From: an uncultured Sphingopyxis sp.
Lineage (GTDB): Bacteria; Pseudomonadota; Alphaproteobacteria; Sphingomonadales; Sphingomonadaceae
Length of the DNA stretch: 64,000 nt
Assembly (NCBI GenBank): GCA_937873425.1
Contig: CALMYE010000014.1
Coordinates: 1-64,000 of the forward strand
Direction of reading: 5' to 3'
The notes below the pieces were generated by a model. It worked only from the letters and a program-made list of their open reading frames with translations. It made no database searches and was not told the origin of the DNA. The position numbers and the translations under genes are program-made. Shown here piece by piece: positions 52,901 to 61,471 of the stretch (the stretch's first letter is position 1; each line of letters starts with the position of its first letter).

Positions 52901-53321
52901 GTTTCCGTTTCAGCTTGGTATCGACAACCTCATAGGACCAGCTTCCGAGATCGGAGGGGAGTTCCACCCGTTCGAGAAAGTCGGAATAGCCGCCCCATGC
53001 GCCGCCGAGCAGTGCGCCCTGAAAGATGATGTCCGGGCCGGCGGCCATCGCTTCGCGGGTGAGCCGAACCGACTCTTCCAGCGTGATCCCGTCCTTGGGA
53101 ATTTCGACGATATTTCTGCCCTGCGCTTTGAGCGCGTCGAGGAAGGCAAGTTCGTGGGCGTCGCCCTGCTTTTGAAGAAGTTCGGCTTCTTCGCCATCCT
53201 CGCACGGCGCGATGTCGCCGGCCTCGATCAGCCGCAGATCGAGCGTCGTCGCGTGCCTGCACCCCTTGAACCGCATCAGGTCCGAGGCGGAAAGCCTGAG
53301 GGCGTCGTCGATCATCCGCAT
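49986..53321 (-). CDS. TM0106-type RecB-like nuclease fused to SF1 helicase
   Basis: 1111 residues. N-terminal RecB/Cas4-like PD-(D/E)xK nuclease with catalytic residues around GGYSDFLERV and VVDTKLKRKP, and four cysteines for a probable Fe-S cluster (FKGC, then CGLCRWKEHC). A DEDD/RNase H-like segment follows (LFYDIEGDPYYEGG, about 330). The C-terminal half is a UPF1/Dna2-type SF1 helicase: Walker A GPPGTGKT, LFVDEAGQ, GDPMQLPQ, TVDRFQGQEAP and NVAVSRAQ. It probably unwinds and degrades foreign DNA or RNA. ATG 53321 follows AAAGGGGA; a TTG two codons earlier is also in frame. Divergent from the WYL gene. Confidence 0.93.
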   Translation of the reverse strand: MRMIDDALRLSASDLMRFKGCRHATTLDLRLIEAGDIAPCEDGEEAELLQKQGDAHELAFLDALKAQGRNIVEIPKDGITLEESVRLTREAMAAGPDIIFQGALLGGAWGGYSDFLERVELPSDLGSWSYEVVDTKLKRKPDPKHILQLSLYSDLIADLQGVRPESAHLQLGDGSRFTVRLADVASYARHARAVFETFLADRPETRAEPVSSCGLCRWKEHCRDEWDKADSLALVAGMTRSQRGKVEAAGIETLSGLAVHDQRIPKLAPETQQRLQTQARLQAARRAGGPPIFALRDYEPGKGFGLLPEADDGDLFYDIEGDPYYEGGLEYLHGIWFRDAGEWSFRAFWAHDRAAEGEAVSELLQFFTAHLQRHPKAHIYHYANYEIAALRRLTAEHRVGEAAMDQLQRERRFVDLFRVVSGSLIASEKGYSIKDLEAFYMAKREADVATAGASVVFYERWRETQDGELLDKIYDYNRTDCISTQLLRDWLIRDVRPEGLPWPKLGEVPDAGPLANVEAEDEEMAALRERLLPVRERLDEDIADLLLDLNFFHKREDKPAWWAIFDRLAQESEELVDDLECVQGLEAVGDPVKVTARSFERTYRFPPQETKLRAGRKPCVKPAAMPEDVDLREIDHDTNLLVLRRSTAKGELPDRLDLISAKPIGNATLRAAVAAVTDAIIDNPGSAKAIEQLLMRAAPTFRDGARPKGIIDAEGDLPAQTSAAIAAMDQSTLAIQGPPGTGKTYVSALSIIDLVRAGKRVAVSSNSHKAITNLLEAVADRSATDGVRCSVVQKAADDDDENAHPGIVLVSENDAPEIGTADVVGATAWHFARYEAPAYDYLFVDEAGQVSLANIIAMSRAARNLVLVGDPMQLPQPLQGTHPGRSGDSCLEYLIDGHRVVPADRGIFMPVSRRMHPAVCDYISVAVYEGKLHSDDAAGSQSLLATDGQSLVGAGVRAIDHFGRSQVSPEEIDAIKAQIEAVTGATYRARDGSERAIGHTDIMVVAPYNAQVNALRAALPAAVRVGTVDRFQGQEAPVCLVSMTTSSGEELPRDIDFLFSLNRINVAVSRAQTSAVVFASPLLLETPCRTVEEMMLVNALCLLREHGGDRF

Positions 53322-53353
53322 ACACAATCCCCTTTATTCCGCTATGGCAGGTC

Positions 53354-53372
53354 GGGACGACAAAAGCTGTCA
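53354..53372. promoter_or_regulatory. Probable WYL-regulator operator (site 1)
   Basis: On the minus strand TGACAGCTTTTGTCGTCCC; the core is the inverted repeat GACA-N5-TGTC. It agrees at 18 of 19 positions with 54412-54430. It lies between the divergent nuclease-helicase (33 bp before its ATG) and WYL (12 bp before its ATG) genes, so one protein could control both. Confidence 0.72.
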
Positions 53373-53383
53373 TGGAGAATCGG

Positions 53384-54376
53384 ATGTCGTTTGCAAAGGC
53401 CCAGGACCTTCTCAAGCTGGCGATGATGGCGACGCGCCGTAGCGGCGTGTCGCTCGAAGAGATTGTCGAGGAGTTCGGCTGCGTCCACCGATCGGCGCAG
53501 CGCATGACGGTCGCGCTTGAGGCGGCTTTTCCCCAGACCGAGCCCGAAGACGGTGACGATCGCAAGCGGCGATGGCGCATCCCCGCGCGCGCGATTGCGC
53601 CCTTGTTGTTGCCGTCGGCCGAGGAACTCGCCGCAATGACGACGGCGATTCGCCAGCTTGATGCGGCCGGTATGACGGCCGAGGCTGCGACCGTGCGCCA
53701 GATGGAGCGAAAGGTGAGGGCGCTGATTCCGGCCCATGCCGGCACGCGGCTGGCCGTCGATGAAGAAGCCCTGCTCGAGGCGCTGGGGCATGCCGCGCGT
53801 CCGGGGCCGCGACCGGCCGGAACAAGCGAGGTCGACAGCGCGATATCGGAGAGCCTGAAAGGGCCCTTCTTGCTCCGCATTTCGTATCGGCGCCGGACGC
53901 AGGACAAGCCGACCGAGCGTGTGGTGGCACCGCACGGCCTCTTGCTGGGTGTGCGCCGCTATCTCGTCGCGCGCGACACGGCCAAGCCGGCAACGGCACC
54001 GCTGCGCCATTACAGGGTTGAAGAAATCTACTCGGCTGAGGTGCTCGACACGAGCTTTGAGATCGATTCCGGCTTCAATATCCGCGAACATTCCGAAAAG
54101 GGCTTCGGCTCGTTCGAGAATGCGGCCGAACATGGTGACGTGATTTGGCGATTCTCGCCCGACGCGGCGCCCCATGCCCGGCGGTTCGTGTTCCACCCTA
54201 CGCAGAGCGTCGAGGAAGAGGCCGATGGGTCGTTGCTCGTCCGCTTCAAGGCCTCGGGACATCTCGAAATGTGCTGGCACCTCTATTCATGGGGGAAGTC
54301 GGTCGAGGTGCTGCAGCCCGCTCGGCTTCGCGAGATGGTGCATGGACACCAGCGCGAGTTCGAAGCCTTGCCGTAA
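53384..54376 (+). CDS. WYL-domain transcriptional regulator
   Basis: 330 residues. N-terminal winged helix (about 5-60: GVSLEEIVEEFGCVHRSAQRMTVALE), helical linker, WYL domain (about 165-245: RISYRRRTQDKPTERVVAPHGLLLGVRRYLVARD, RHYRVEEI) and a C-terminal extension (WCX-like). WYL proteins are common controllers of defence operons such as BREX and CBASS, and sense a nucleic-acid or nucleotide ligand. Start 53384 is preferred because GGAG lies 6 bp before it and the operator is just upstream. Confidence 0.9.
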   Translation: MSFAKAQDLLKLAMMATRRSGVSLEEIVEEFGCVHRSAQRMTVALEAAFPQTEPEDGDDRKRRWRIPARAIAPLLLPSAEELAAMTTAIRQLDAAGMTAEAATVRQMERKVRALIPAHAGTRLAVDEEALLEALGHAARPGPRPAGTSEVDSAISESLKGPFLLRISYRRRTQDKPTERVVAPHGLLLGVRRYLVARDTAKPATAPLRHYRVEEIYSAEVLDTSFEIDSGFNIREHSEKGFGSFENAAEHGDVIWRFSPDAAPHARRFVFHPTQSVEEEADGSLLVRFKASGHLEMCWHLYSWGKSVEVLQPARLREMVHGHQREFEALP

Positions 54377-54411
54377 GGGGCGCGAGCCAATTTGACCTCA
54401 GGCTCAGCGGG

Positions 54412-54430
54412 TGACAGTTTTTGTCGTCCC
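54412..54430. promoter_or_regulatory. Probable WYL-regulator operator (site 2)
   Basis: TGACAGTTTTTGTCGTCCC, differing in one base from site 1 at 53354-53372. It lies 43 bp before the DUF4258 start, in the promoter position of the rightward McrBC/GmrSD operon. Confidence 0.72.
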
Positions 54431-54472
54431 AATCTCCTATTTTGGATGCTCGGCAACCATTGGGAGGACGAC

Positions 54473-54742
54473 ATGGGACTGACGAAGCATGCGAGGCAGC
54501 GCATCCAGCAGCGTGGAATTTCTACTGAAGCGGTGGATGCGATCCTTACTTATGGCACGCGCCGCCGGCACCGCGGCGCGGACATTTATTATCTCGACAA
54601 GAAATCGCGGCGGCGGCTGGCCGGCGCATTCGGGCGTGAGCGATACTCGAAGCTCGAGCGCGCGCTCGACAGCTATGTCGTCGTCAGCGACGACGGGGCG
54701 ATTCTCACGGCGGCGCATCGTCTGCACCGGCTGAAGTTCTGA
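54473..54742 (+). CDS. DUF4258 family protein
   Basis: 89 residues: LTKHARQRIQQRGISTEAVDAILTYG, then strands ending in a hydrophobic DGAILTAAHRLHRL, the DUF4258 pattern. Related folds are seen in some toxins and endoribonucleases, but no function is assigned. It is the first gene of the rightward operon and has GGGAGG 6 bp before its ATG. Confidence 0.82.
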   Translation: MGLTKHARQRIQQRGISTEAVDAILTYGTRRRHRGADIYYLDKKSRRRLAGAFGRERYSKLERALDSYVVVSDDGAILTAAHRLHRLKF

Positions 54743-54748
54743 CGCTCG

Positions 54749-55216
54749 ATGTTTGAGCGGCTTGACGCACGCCAGCTTAGCTGGGATTCGGAGATTGCTG
54801 GGGGAGGCATGTTCGTGAGCGGGGAATTGCAGGATTATCTGGCTGATTTCGCAAGGGCAGCCGAGGCCGGTGGCCTGCCCGCAAAGGCACCTGGAGCCAA
54901 TTGGGTTTCTTTCACGCCGATCATCCGGGGGTCGCATGTAAGCCTCAGCGTCGCTCGCCATCAGATCCAGGTCAATCTCAACAATGAGAATGACTTCGAT
55001 CGGAAGCAGCTCGACCGGCTCTACGCGTCTCGACACGAGATCGAGGCCGAAGCGGGCGAGGGCCTGATTTGGGAGAAGAAAGACGGGCGCAAGAAGACGG
55101 CGATCCGGGCCACGTTAGAGAGCGGATATGAAGATAATGATTGGGCGGGCCAACATGCGTGGGCTCTCGAAATGGTGAGCAGATTTCATCGCATCTTTGG
55201 GCGCCGCCTAGCCTGA
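54749..55216 (+). CDS. DUF4268 domain protein
   Basis: 155 residues. The C-terminal 80 residues (HQIQVNLNNENDFDRKQLDRLYASRHEIEAEAGEGLIWEKKDGRKKTAIRATL, then a Trp-rich helix) fit DUF4268, a domain often attached to restriction-like nucleases, here standing alone. The gene begins 6 bp after the DUF4258 stop and its TGA overlaps the mcrB ATG by one base. A DNA-recognition or accessory role with McrBC is likely, but not shown. Confidence 0.78.
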   Translation: MFERLDARQLSWDSEIAGGGMFVSGELQDYLADFARAAEAGGLPAKAPGANWVSFTPIIRGSHVSLSVARHQIQVNLNNENDFDRKQLDRLYASRHEIEAEAGEGLIWEKKDGRKKTAIRATLESGYEDNDWAGQHAWALEMVSRFHRIFGRRLA

Positions 55217-58200
55217 TGCGGAGCCACGATTTCAAGGCGTGGTTGGTAGCTCAGGGGCAGGCTTCGGCCAGCATCTCGACTCGCCTATCCGACGCGCGCC
55301 GCGTCGAATCGCTTTACGGCGACCTCGACCAAGCATTTGAAGACGATCGGTTCGAAGCGATCCTCGCCGACCTTGCCTATTCGAAGGCCGACGAAGCGAA
55401 TGGTCGCCCTAATCCAAGCAGGATCGAAATCGACGGAAACGTCTACAACAGTCTGGCTTCATATCGAGCGGCCGTCACGGCCTACCTGAAGTTCTGCGAT
55501 GGCGACGCCTTAGGCGATACCACACAGGCCGACCGGATCAGGCGCTTTGCTTTCGATAATATGATCAAACCGGCGAGAGGCGCGGGCGAAGCTGAGGTCG
55601 AAATTGTTTCCGGAGACATTCACAAGGCGATGAGCTTGCAGAACGCCATGCCGGCCGTGTGCTCGGCAATCGGGAGTTCCAAATTCAACGATTTCGCAGG
55701 CGTGAGGCTCCTCGAGCGCCAGGGGCCGGCAAATAGTTCGACCGTGCGCTTCCGATTTGCGCTCAACTCTTCGTCAGCGCGGAGCTGGGCTGAAGCCGAA
55801 CTCCAACGTCGCTTCGGTGCGCCAACGCTCGATACCGAAAAAATGGCGGCGTTCGACCTTTCCGATGGGCGACAAATTGCCCTGCAACGCGACACCAAGA
55901 CCGTTCAAATCTGGGTGGAGGATGGTGGCTCGCTATCGCCCGTCCCCGCGGCGCAAGTGCGGCACTATCTGGCGGAGCAGCCGCGGCACTCGAACCTTCC
56001 GGCCCGTCTGTCGCACGCGGCTCGCGGCGGCCAATCGCCCCGCCGGGTATCGCTTGTTCAAACGCCCGATGTGAAAATCCTGGGGGATGTGCTCGACTGG
56101 TATGAGGCTCAGTCGGCCGGCGGGATCGACCGCGCTGCGCTCGTGCATTACCGGCGCCTCTTTGAGGCCCGATATCCCGATTTTCTCGACTTTGAGCAGA
56201 GCGGAGGCGGATATGCTGATGAGGAGCGCCACTATAAGGATCAGCTGATCGGCCTTGCCCGCACGGCAACTATCGAAACGGAATCGGTCGAGAAGTTGGG
56301 TGGGCGACTGCTCGACATCCTAGTGGGTCGCGGCGGAGCGGCGAGCAATCTCCTTGGTTACCGGACGAATATTCGTATCGCAGAAATTCGTTCGGCGCAC
56401 CCGGACAAGCTTGAGTTCGCGATCGGCCAGCTTGCACGCGCGGAGGATATCTCCGGAGCGATCTCGGACTGCGTTGAACAGATATGGCCCATTCTTTCCG
56501 AGGGGCAGACGAGCAAGCCCTACAGCGAAAGCCGGAATATTCCGTCGATGGTCGCGGCGCTGCTTCGGCCGACGAAAGCTTATGGTATTAATACCGAACC
56601 GCTTCAGAACAGCGCGAAGGCGTTAGTGGGCCATAAATTGTTCGGCTGGAATGCGATGACGGCCGACGAATATGGCGAGGCCCTCTCGATGGCCCGTTTG
56701 ATCGAAGAGATCATGCGGGATGAGTGGAACTGGAAGCCTCGGGATCTCTGGGACGTTCAAGGGTTCATCTGGGCCGTCAATCGCGCCGATCAGCCGACAC
56801 TTTCACACGAAGAGGGCGGTACTCCCGTCTCCCGCAAGGACAATGCCATGCCGACCAACCTCATCCTTTATGGCCCGCCGGGGACTGGCAAGACGTTCGC
56901 GACCGCTCGCGAGGCCGTTCGGCTTTGCGATGGCGAGGCGCCGGAGTCCGAGATCGACCTCCGCGCTCGCTATGCAGAGTTGGCAGGCGCGGGGCAAATC
57001 CGTTTCGTCACCTTCCATCAATCCTATTCCTACGAAGATTTTGTCGAGGGCCTGCGGCCTACGACAGGAGGCGACGGGCAGGAGACCGCGACCGGTGGTT
57101 TCAGTCTGGAGCCGACCCCAGGCATCTTTCGCGAGATAGCAACTGTCGCGGAGCAGGCGATGCGCAGTTCCGAGGGCAGCGAACCCTTCGACATGTCAGG
57201 TCGCCGCGTCTTCAAGATGTCGCTCGGGCGGGCTGGTAGCGAGGACTATATTTTCGACGCCGCCATCGAGGGCAACTACATCGTCCTCGGATGGGGAGGC
57301 GACATCGATTGGTCCCCTTATGCGGGCTACGAAGCGATCCACGCGAAATGGAATGAGTTGCATCCTGGGACCAACGGGAATGACGCTAATATCGTCCAGA
57401 CCGCGCGCTTCCGCGCTGATATGCGCGAGGGCGATCTTGTGGTGGTTTCCTACGGGAACAACCGGTTCCGCGCTATCGCCGAGGTCATGGGGCCTTACGA
57501 ATATAATCCCACCGGCGAGCAGGATTATAATCACCGTCGTGCCGTCCGCTGGCTGTTCGTCGCGGACGAACCGTTGCCGATCAGCTTCTATAGCCGGCCC
57601 TTCATGCAATGGTCCTGCTACCTTCTGAATGAAGAGCATCTCAACAAGGAAGCGTTGGCTCTGTTTCTTCCGGGCAGCGGACGCAGCGCGCTTGAGCCAG
57701 CGCAGTTTGTGCTGATCTGCGACGAGATCAACCGCGCCAACATCTCCAAGGTCTTCGGCGAGCTCATCACGCTGATAGAGCCCGACAAGCGCCTTGGCGC
57801 GCCCTATGAACTGCGGGTCACGCTCCCTTATTCCAAGCATAGCTTCGGCGTGCCATCGAACCTCCACATAATCGGAACGATGAACACGGCCGATCGGTCA
57901 ATCGCGCTTCTCGATACCGCGCTTCGTCGGCGCTTTATTTTCCGCGAAATCATGCCGGAGCCGGAACTTCTGAGCGACGTCGAAGACCTCGATCTGGCAC
58001 TTCTTTTGCGGCGGCTGAATGATCGGATCGAGTATCTGTTCGATCGCGAGCACCAGATCGGGCACGCCTTCCTGATCGGGTGCCGGACGCGCTCGGAGGT
58101 GGACGATGTTTTCCGTTTCCGTATCATCCCGCTCCTCGCCGAATATTTCCATGAAGACTGGGCCAAGATAGCTGCGGTTTTAGGTGATCCGGCTGGCGAG

Positions 58201-58323
58201 CGCTTCCTCGTTCGCGAACTATTGACGGCGCCGCCGGGCATCGAAGCAGAATATGGTGGCGAACGACATCGCTGGCGCGTCCGGGACAGATTTGAGGCTG
58301 ACGCCTACGCTGGGCTGCAATGA
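55216..58323 (+). CDS. mcrB: McrB-type AAA+ GTPase with an EVE-like insert
   Basis: 1035 residues. The first ~540 residues are an unassigned, mostly helical recognition region. The GTPase core has Walker A GPPGTGKTF (about residue 553), Walker B ICDEINRAN (about 835) and the McrB signature GTMNTADRS (about 888). Between Walker A and B, residues about 675-815 form an extra domain (DAAIEGNYIVLGWGGDIDW, then REGDLVVVSYGNNRFRAIAEV) that looks like an EVE/PUA-type modified-base reader. McrB translocates on modified DNA and activates McrC. Start 55216 overlaps the upstream stop; the stop overlaps mcrC by 4 bp. Confidence 0.9.
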   Translation: MRSHDFKAWLVAQGQASASISTRLSDARRVESLYGDLDQAFEDDRFEAILADLAYSKADEANGRPNPSRIEIDGNVYNSLASYRAAVTAYLKFCDGDALGDTTQADRIRRFAFDNMIKPARGAGEAEVEIVSGDIHKAMSLQNAMPAVCSAIGSSKFNDFAGVRLLERQGPANSSTVRFRFALNSSSARSWAEAELQRRFGAPTLDTEKMAAFDLSDGRQIALQRDTKTVQIWVEDGGSLSPVPAAQVRHYLAEQPRHSNLPARLSHAARGGQSPRRVSLVQTPDVKILGDVLDWYEAQSAGGIDRAALVHYRRLFEARYPDFLDFEQSGGGYADEERHYKDQLIGLARTATIETESVEKLGGRLLDILVGRGGAASNLLGYRTNIRIAEIRSAHPDKLEFAIGQLARAEDISGAISDCVEQIWPILSEGQTSKPYSESRNIPSMVAALLRPTKAYGINTEPLQNSAKALVGHKLFGWNAMTADEYGEALSMARLIEEIMRDEWNWKPRDLWDVQGFIWAVNRADQPTLSHEEGGTPVSRKDNAMPTNLILYGPPGTGKTFATAREAVRLCDGEAPESEIDLRARYAELAGAGQIRFVTFHQSYSYEDFVEGLRPTTGGDGQETATGGFSLEPTPGIFREIATVAEQAMRSSEGSEPFDMSGRRVFKMSLGRAGSEDYIFDAAIEGNYIVLGWGGDIDWSPYAGYEAIHAKWNELHPGTNGNDANIVQTARFRADMREGDLVVVSYGNNRFRAIAEVMGPYEYNPTGEQDYNHRRAVRWLFVADEPLPISFYSRPFMQWSCYLLNEEHLNKEALALFLPGSGRSALEPAQFVLICDEINRANISKVFGELITLIEPDKRLGAPYELRVTLPYSKHSFGVPSNLHIIGTMNTADRSIALLDTALRRRFIFREIMPEPELLSDVEDLDLALLLRRLNDRIEYLFDREHQIGHAFLIGCRTRSEVDDVFRFRIIPLLAEYFHEDWAKIAAVLGDPAGERFLVRELLTAPPGIEAEYGGERHRWRVRDRFEADAYAGLQ

Positions 58324-59648
58324 TCCACCGAACGGTCAGCGAGTGGAACTATCTGACGATCGACCCGCCGGGTGACGGCGCCTTCACGCGCGACCTTGCC
58401 GACCGATTGATTGCGGTTGCGGGAGCGACCGATGTAGGCGGGGCAGATGGCGGGCGCGTTTTTACCGATCATCACCGTCGGCTTCGCGCGCAGCAGGTGG
58501 TCGGAGTGATTGCCGCCCAGGGATGTTCTGTCGAAATCCTGCCGAAGATCGAGGGCCTTGGAACCGCGGAGGACGAGGCCGGCCGAACCAACATCCGAGG
58601 ACGCCTGATTCATATGCTCGCGGCGGCATATGATCTCGATCTATCGGTGGGCGAGGCTGTTCAGCTCGGATCGCAGAAACACACGATTCTCGAAGTTCTG
58701 ATCGGGCTGTTTTGCCGTCGCCTCAATGATGCACTCCGGGAAGGCATGCCGCGCCGCTATGTGGGTCAAGAGGATGATCTCGCCGTGCTTCGAGGCCGGC
58801 TTGATGTGCAGCGCCAGTTTACGACGCTCGCCTTCTCACCCCAGAAGATGGCATGCCGGTTCGAGGAATTGACGCCCGACATCCCACTTAATCAGGTCTT
58901 CAAAGCGGCAATAGGGCGCCTTGCACAAGTATCGCGAGCACCCGAGAATCAGCGGCGTCTTCGAGAACTCGACTTGATCTATTCCGACATCTCGCCGGTG
59001 CCGATCGGAGCGCTTCGTTGGGACGCCATCACGCTCGATCGAACCAATCACAGGTGGCGGGGGTTGCGCGACCTTGCGCGACTGCTGTTGCGAGGCGATT
59101 ATCAGACGACGTCCCATGGTCGCGCTCCGGGATTCTCGCTCCTCTTCCCCATGAACGATCTTTTCGAGATTTACATCGCGCGAATGCTCGAGAAGGCGTT
59201 GAAGGGTACCGGCCTATCGGTGCGTGCGCAGGACCGGCGGCATTATTGCCTCGTCGATCAAGCGGGATCACGCCGCTTTCAGGTTCGACCTGACATTGTC
59301 GTTTTCAGAGGCTCCGAGCCGGTCATGGTCATCGACACGAAGTGGAAGCGCATTTCGGACCGGATCGAAGACCGCAAGCAAGGTGTGGGACAGGCGGACG
59401 TCTACCAGATGATGGCCTATTCCCGGCTGTACGGCTGCCCTCGGGTCATGCTCCTGTACCCACACCATGCGGGGTTGAACTCGCATGGCGAAACCGGTCG
59501 CTACAAGATTGCAGGTTGCGATCATGAACTTGTGACGGCGACTGTCGATATTTCTGCTGCGTCGATTTCCGAGCAGCTAGTCGATCTTTGCTCGGAGCTG
59601 ACTGTGGGGTCGGAGCGGTCCAATCTTGCGTACTCACAGCTCCAGTGA
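58320..59648 (+). CDS. mcrC: McrC-type nuclease subunit
   Basis: 442 residues. The N-terminal domain (about 1-150) contacts McrB; the C-terminal PD-(D/E)xK nuclease shows FLLFPMNDLFEIYIARML, RPDIVVF (Asp near 323) and VMVIDTKWK (Asp-x-Lys near 337). It cuts DNA when bound to the GTP-driven McrB hexamer. ATGA overlap with mcrB means the two are made together. It looks intact. Confidence 0.93.
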   Translation: MIHRTVSEWNYLTIDPPGDGAFTRDLADRLIAVAGATDVGGADGGRVFTDHHRRLRAQQVVGVIAAQGCSVEILPKIEGLGTAEDEAGRTNIRGRLIHMLAAAYDLDLSVGEAVQLGSQKHTILEVLIGLFCRRLNDALREGMPRRYVGQEDDLAVLRGRLDVQRQFTTLAFSPQKMACRFEELTPDIPLNQVFKAAIGRLAQVSRAPENQRRLRELDLIYSDISPVPIGALRWDAITLDRTNHRWRGLRDLARLLLRGDYQTTSHGRAPGFSLLFPMNDLFEIYIARMLEKALKGTGLSVRAQDRRHYCLVDQAGSRRFQVRPDIVVFRGSEPVMVIDTKWKRISDRIEDRKQGVGQADVYQMMAYSRLYGCPRVMLLYPHHAGLNSHGETGRYKIAGCDHELVTATVDISAASISEQLVDLCSELTVGSERSNLAYSQLQ

Positions 59649-59718
59649 GCGCATCACGCACCGATCTGCGACAACTCAAAGCGTTGTGCGCCGTACCCAT
59701 CACTACAGAGGAAAACAA

Positions 59719-61383
59719 ATGCAGCTGACGCCGCAACACCTGACTATCGAACAACTGCTTCAAGGCAGGCTCTTTCGGATCCCGGACTATCAGCGCGCGT
59801 ACTCGTGGGGCAAGAAGCAGCGCGCAGACTTACTCCATGATATCCTTGAAGTTCATAGGTCGGACCGGGATCATTTTATGGCAACCATCGTCGCGCTCGG
59901 CGGCGAGTATCGTACAATGGGAGCCGACCGCTTTCGTGACGTCTCACTGGTAGACGGTCAGCAACGGATAACGACACTTATCATTTTGTTGAAGGCGATC
60001 GAAAAGTCGCTGGATGATAAGTCGAAGGATGAGGCTGAAGCAAAATCGCAGCTACGCCGTCTGATTGTGAAAGCCGACGACCACAACCTTGTTTTGCTGC
60101 AAACCAATCATGACAGCAGTCAAGTGTTCGCGAATTACGTCCGGGCTGGCCAAATTGGCACAGCCGAGGTTGTAACTGCTGCGGACATGAATGTTGTCGA
60201 TGCGGCGAACGAGGCTGAGCATTTTGTGTCCGAGTGGGTTGCGTCCGGCTCGATCATCGACCTACTGGGGACAATAAGGCACAAGCTTTCAGTCATTTAC
60301 CACGAGCTGCAGGACGAGGCATCGGTCTATCGCGTTTTCGAGGTACTGAACAGCCGAGGCTTGGATGTTCGTTGGATCGACAAAACCAAAAGCCAATTGC
60401 TCGCATCAATCTATGAGTTTGTCGACGAAGGCTCGCGCAGTGATGCACTGCATGAACAGAAGACGATCTGGCAAGATATCTACCGCTATCTCGGTCGGGA
60501 AGAGGGCATTGGAGACGAGGCGCTGCGGTTCGCAGGCACGTTGAAATGCAAAGAGAGGCCGAATCGTGTTCTGAGCGATAGAGAGGCCTCGCTGGCCATC
60601 CTTGAGATCGGTGGCGACGATGTCCGGTCGCTCTCTGAGGCTGGGAATTGGCTGAAAAATGTTGTCCGCACGGTGGTTGATCTGCGACGGCAACCCAGGC
60701 TTTCGGCAGTTCTAAAAACCCAACAAGCGCGCTTCTTGGCGGTGGCGATCAAGATACGGAAATTCGAACCTGAAGTCGAACGTGATCTCCTTCGGGTTTG
60801 GGAGAATGTAACATTCCGGATTTTTACACTCGCCGGAAAGGATAGCCGGTCGAAAGTGGGTGAATATGTGCGTCTTGGGCATGACATTGTCGCGAGCGAA
60901 TTGCCGGCAGAAGAGATTTTGGAACGCCTTAGGAAGCTCGGAGCAGGCTTTTCGATGAGGGAAGTTATCGACAAGTCTGCGTGGCAGGGCTGGTATCCCG
61001 ACTGGTCGGAGGATGTGAGATATGTCCTCTATCGCTACGAAGAGCATCGCGCGAAGGACGCTGGCACTGCCCTAAATGAAGCCCAATGGTTGAAAGTTTG
61101 GACCGCAGATCCGTCCAAGTCGATCGAGCATATCTTGCCGCAAAGCAGCGGGAAGGGATTTATCCACGACCTCGGCAATCTCACCATGCTTCCGCCCGGG
61201 GTAAATTCGTCGCTCAAGGACAAGCCTCCTAAATCGAAGGCTAAGCGCTACACCGAAAGCGGGCTTGAGATCACCATGGCTGTTGGCCGTCAAATCCTCC
61301 GAGATGGGAAATGGAACAAGGCAGCCGTGCGCGCGCGGGGGGAAGACATCGGAGAATTTATTAAGAACGAGTGGTCCGAATGA
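59719..61383 (+). CDS. GmrSD-type endonuclease (DUF262-DUF1524)
   Basis: 554 residues. The DUF262 (GmrS, ParB/Srx-like) half contains RIPDYQRAYSWG, the NTP-site VDGQQRITTL (about 76-86) and FEVLNSRGLD; the DUF1524 (GmrD, HNH) half carries SIEHILPQ (about 467) and GNLTMLPPGVNSSLKDKP. Such fused proteins are type IV restriction enzymes against glucosylated hydroxymethylcytosine and related phage modifications. It lies 70 bp after mcrC and probably belongs to the same operon. ATG 59719 follows GAGGAAAA. Confidence 0.93.
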   Translation: MQLTPQHLTIEQLLQGRLFRIPDYQRAYSWGKKQRADLLHDILEVHRSDRDHFMATIVALGGEYRTMGADRFRDVSLVDGQQRITTLIILLKAIEKSLDDKSKDEAEAKSQLRRLIVKADDHNLVLLQTNHDSSQVFANYVRAGQIGTAEVVTAADMNVVDAANEAEHFVSEWVASGSIIDLLGTIRHKLSVIYHELQDEASVYRVFEVLNSRGLDVRWIDKTKSQLLASIYEFVDEGSRSDALHEQKTIWQDIYRYLGREEGIGDEALRFAGTLKCKERPNRVLSDREASLAILEIGGDDVRSLSEAGNWLKNVVRTVVDLRRQPRLSAVLKTQQARFLAVAIKIRKFEPEVERDLLRVWENVTFRIFTLAGKDSRSKVGEYVRLGHDIVASELPAEEILERLRKLGAGFSMREVIDKSAWQGWYPDWSEDVRYVLYRYEEHRAKDAGTALNEAQWLKVWTADPSKSIEHILPQSSGKGFIHDLGNLTMLPPGVNSSLKDKPPKSKAKRYTESGLEITMAVGRQILRDGKWNKAAVRARGEDIGEFIKNEWSE

Positions 61384-61471
61384 CCACTCCTTGCATTTGG
61401 GCCCCGGCGCGGTGAATCAGCGATCGAGCGTCAAACTCGAAATAACTTAAGTCATTGAATTATGGGGTCGA

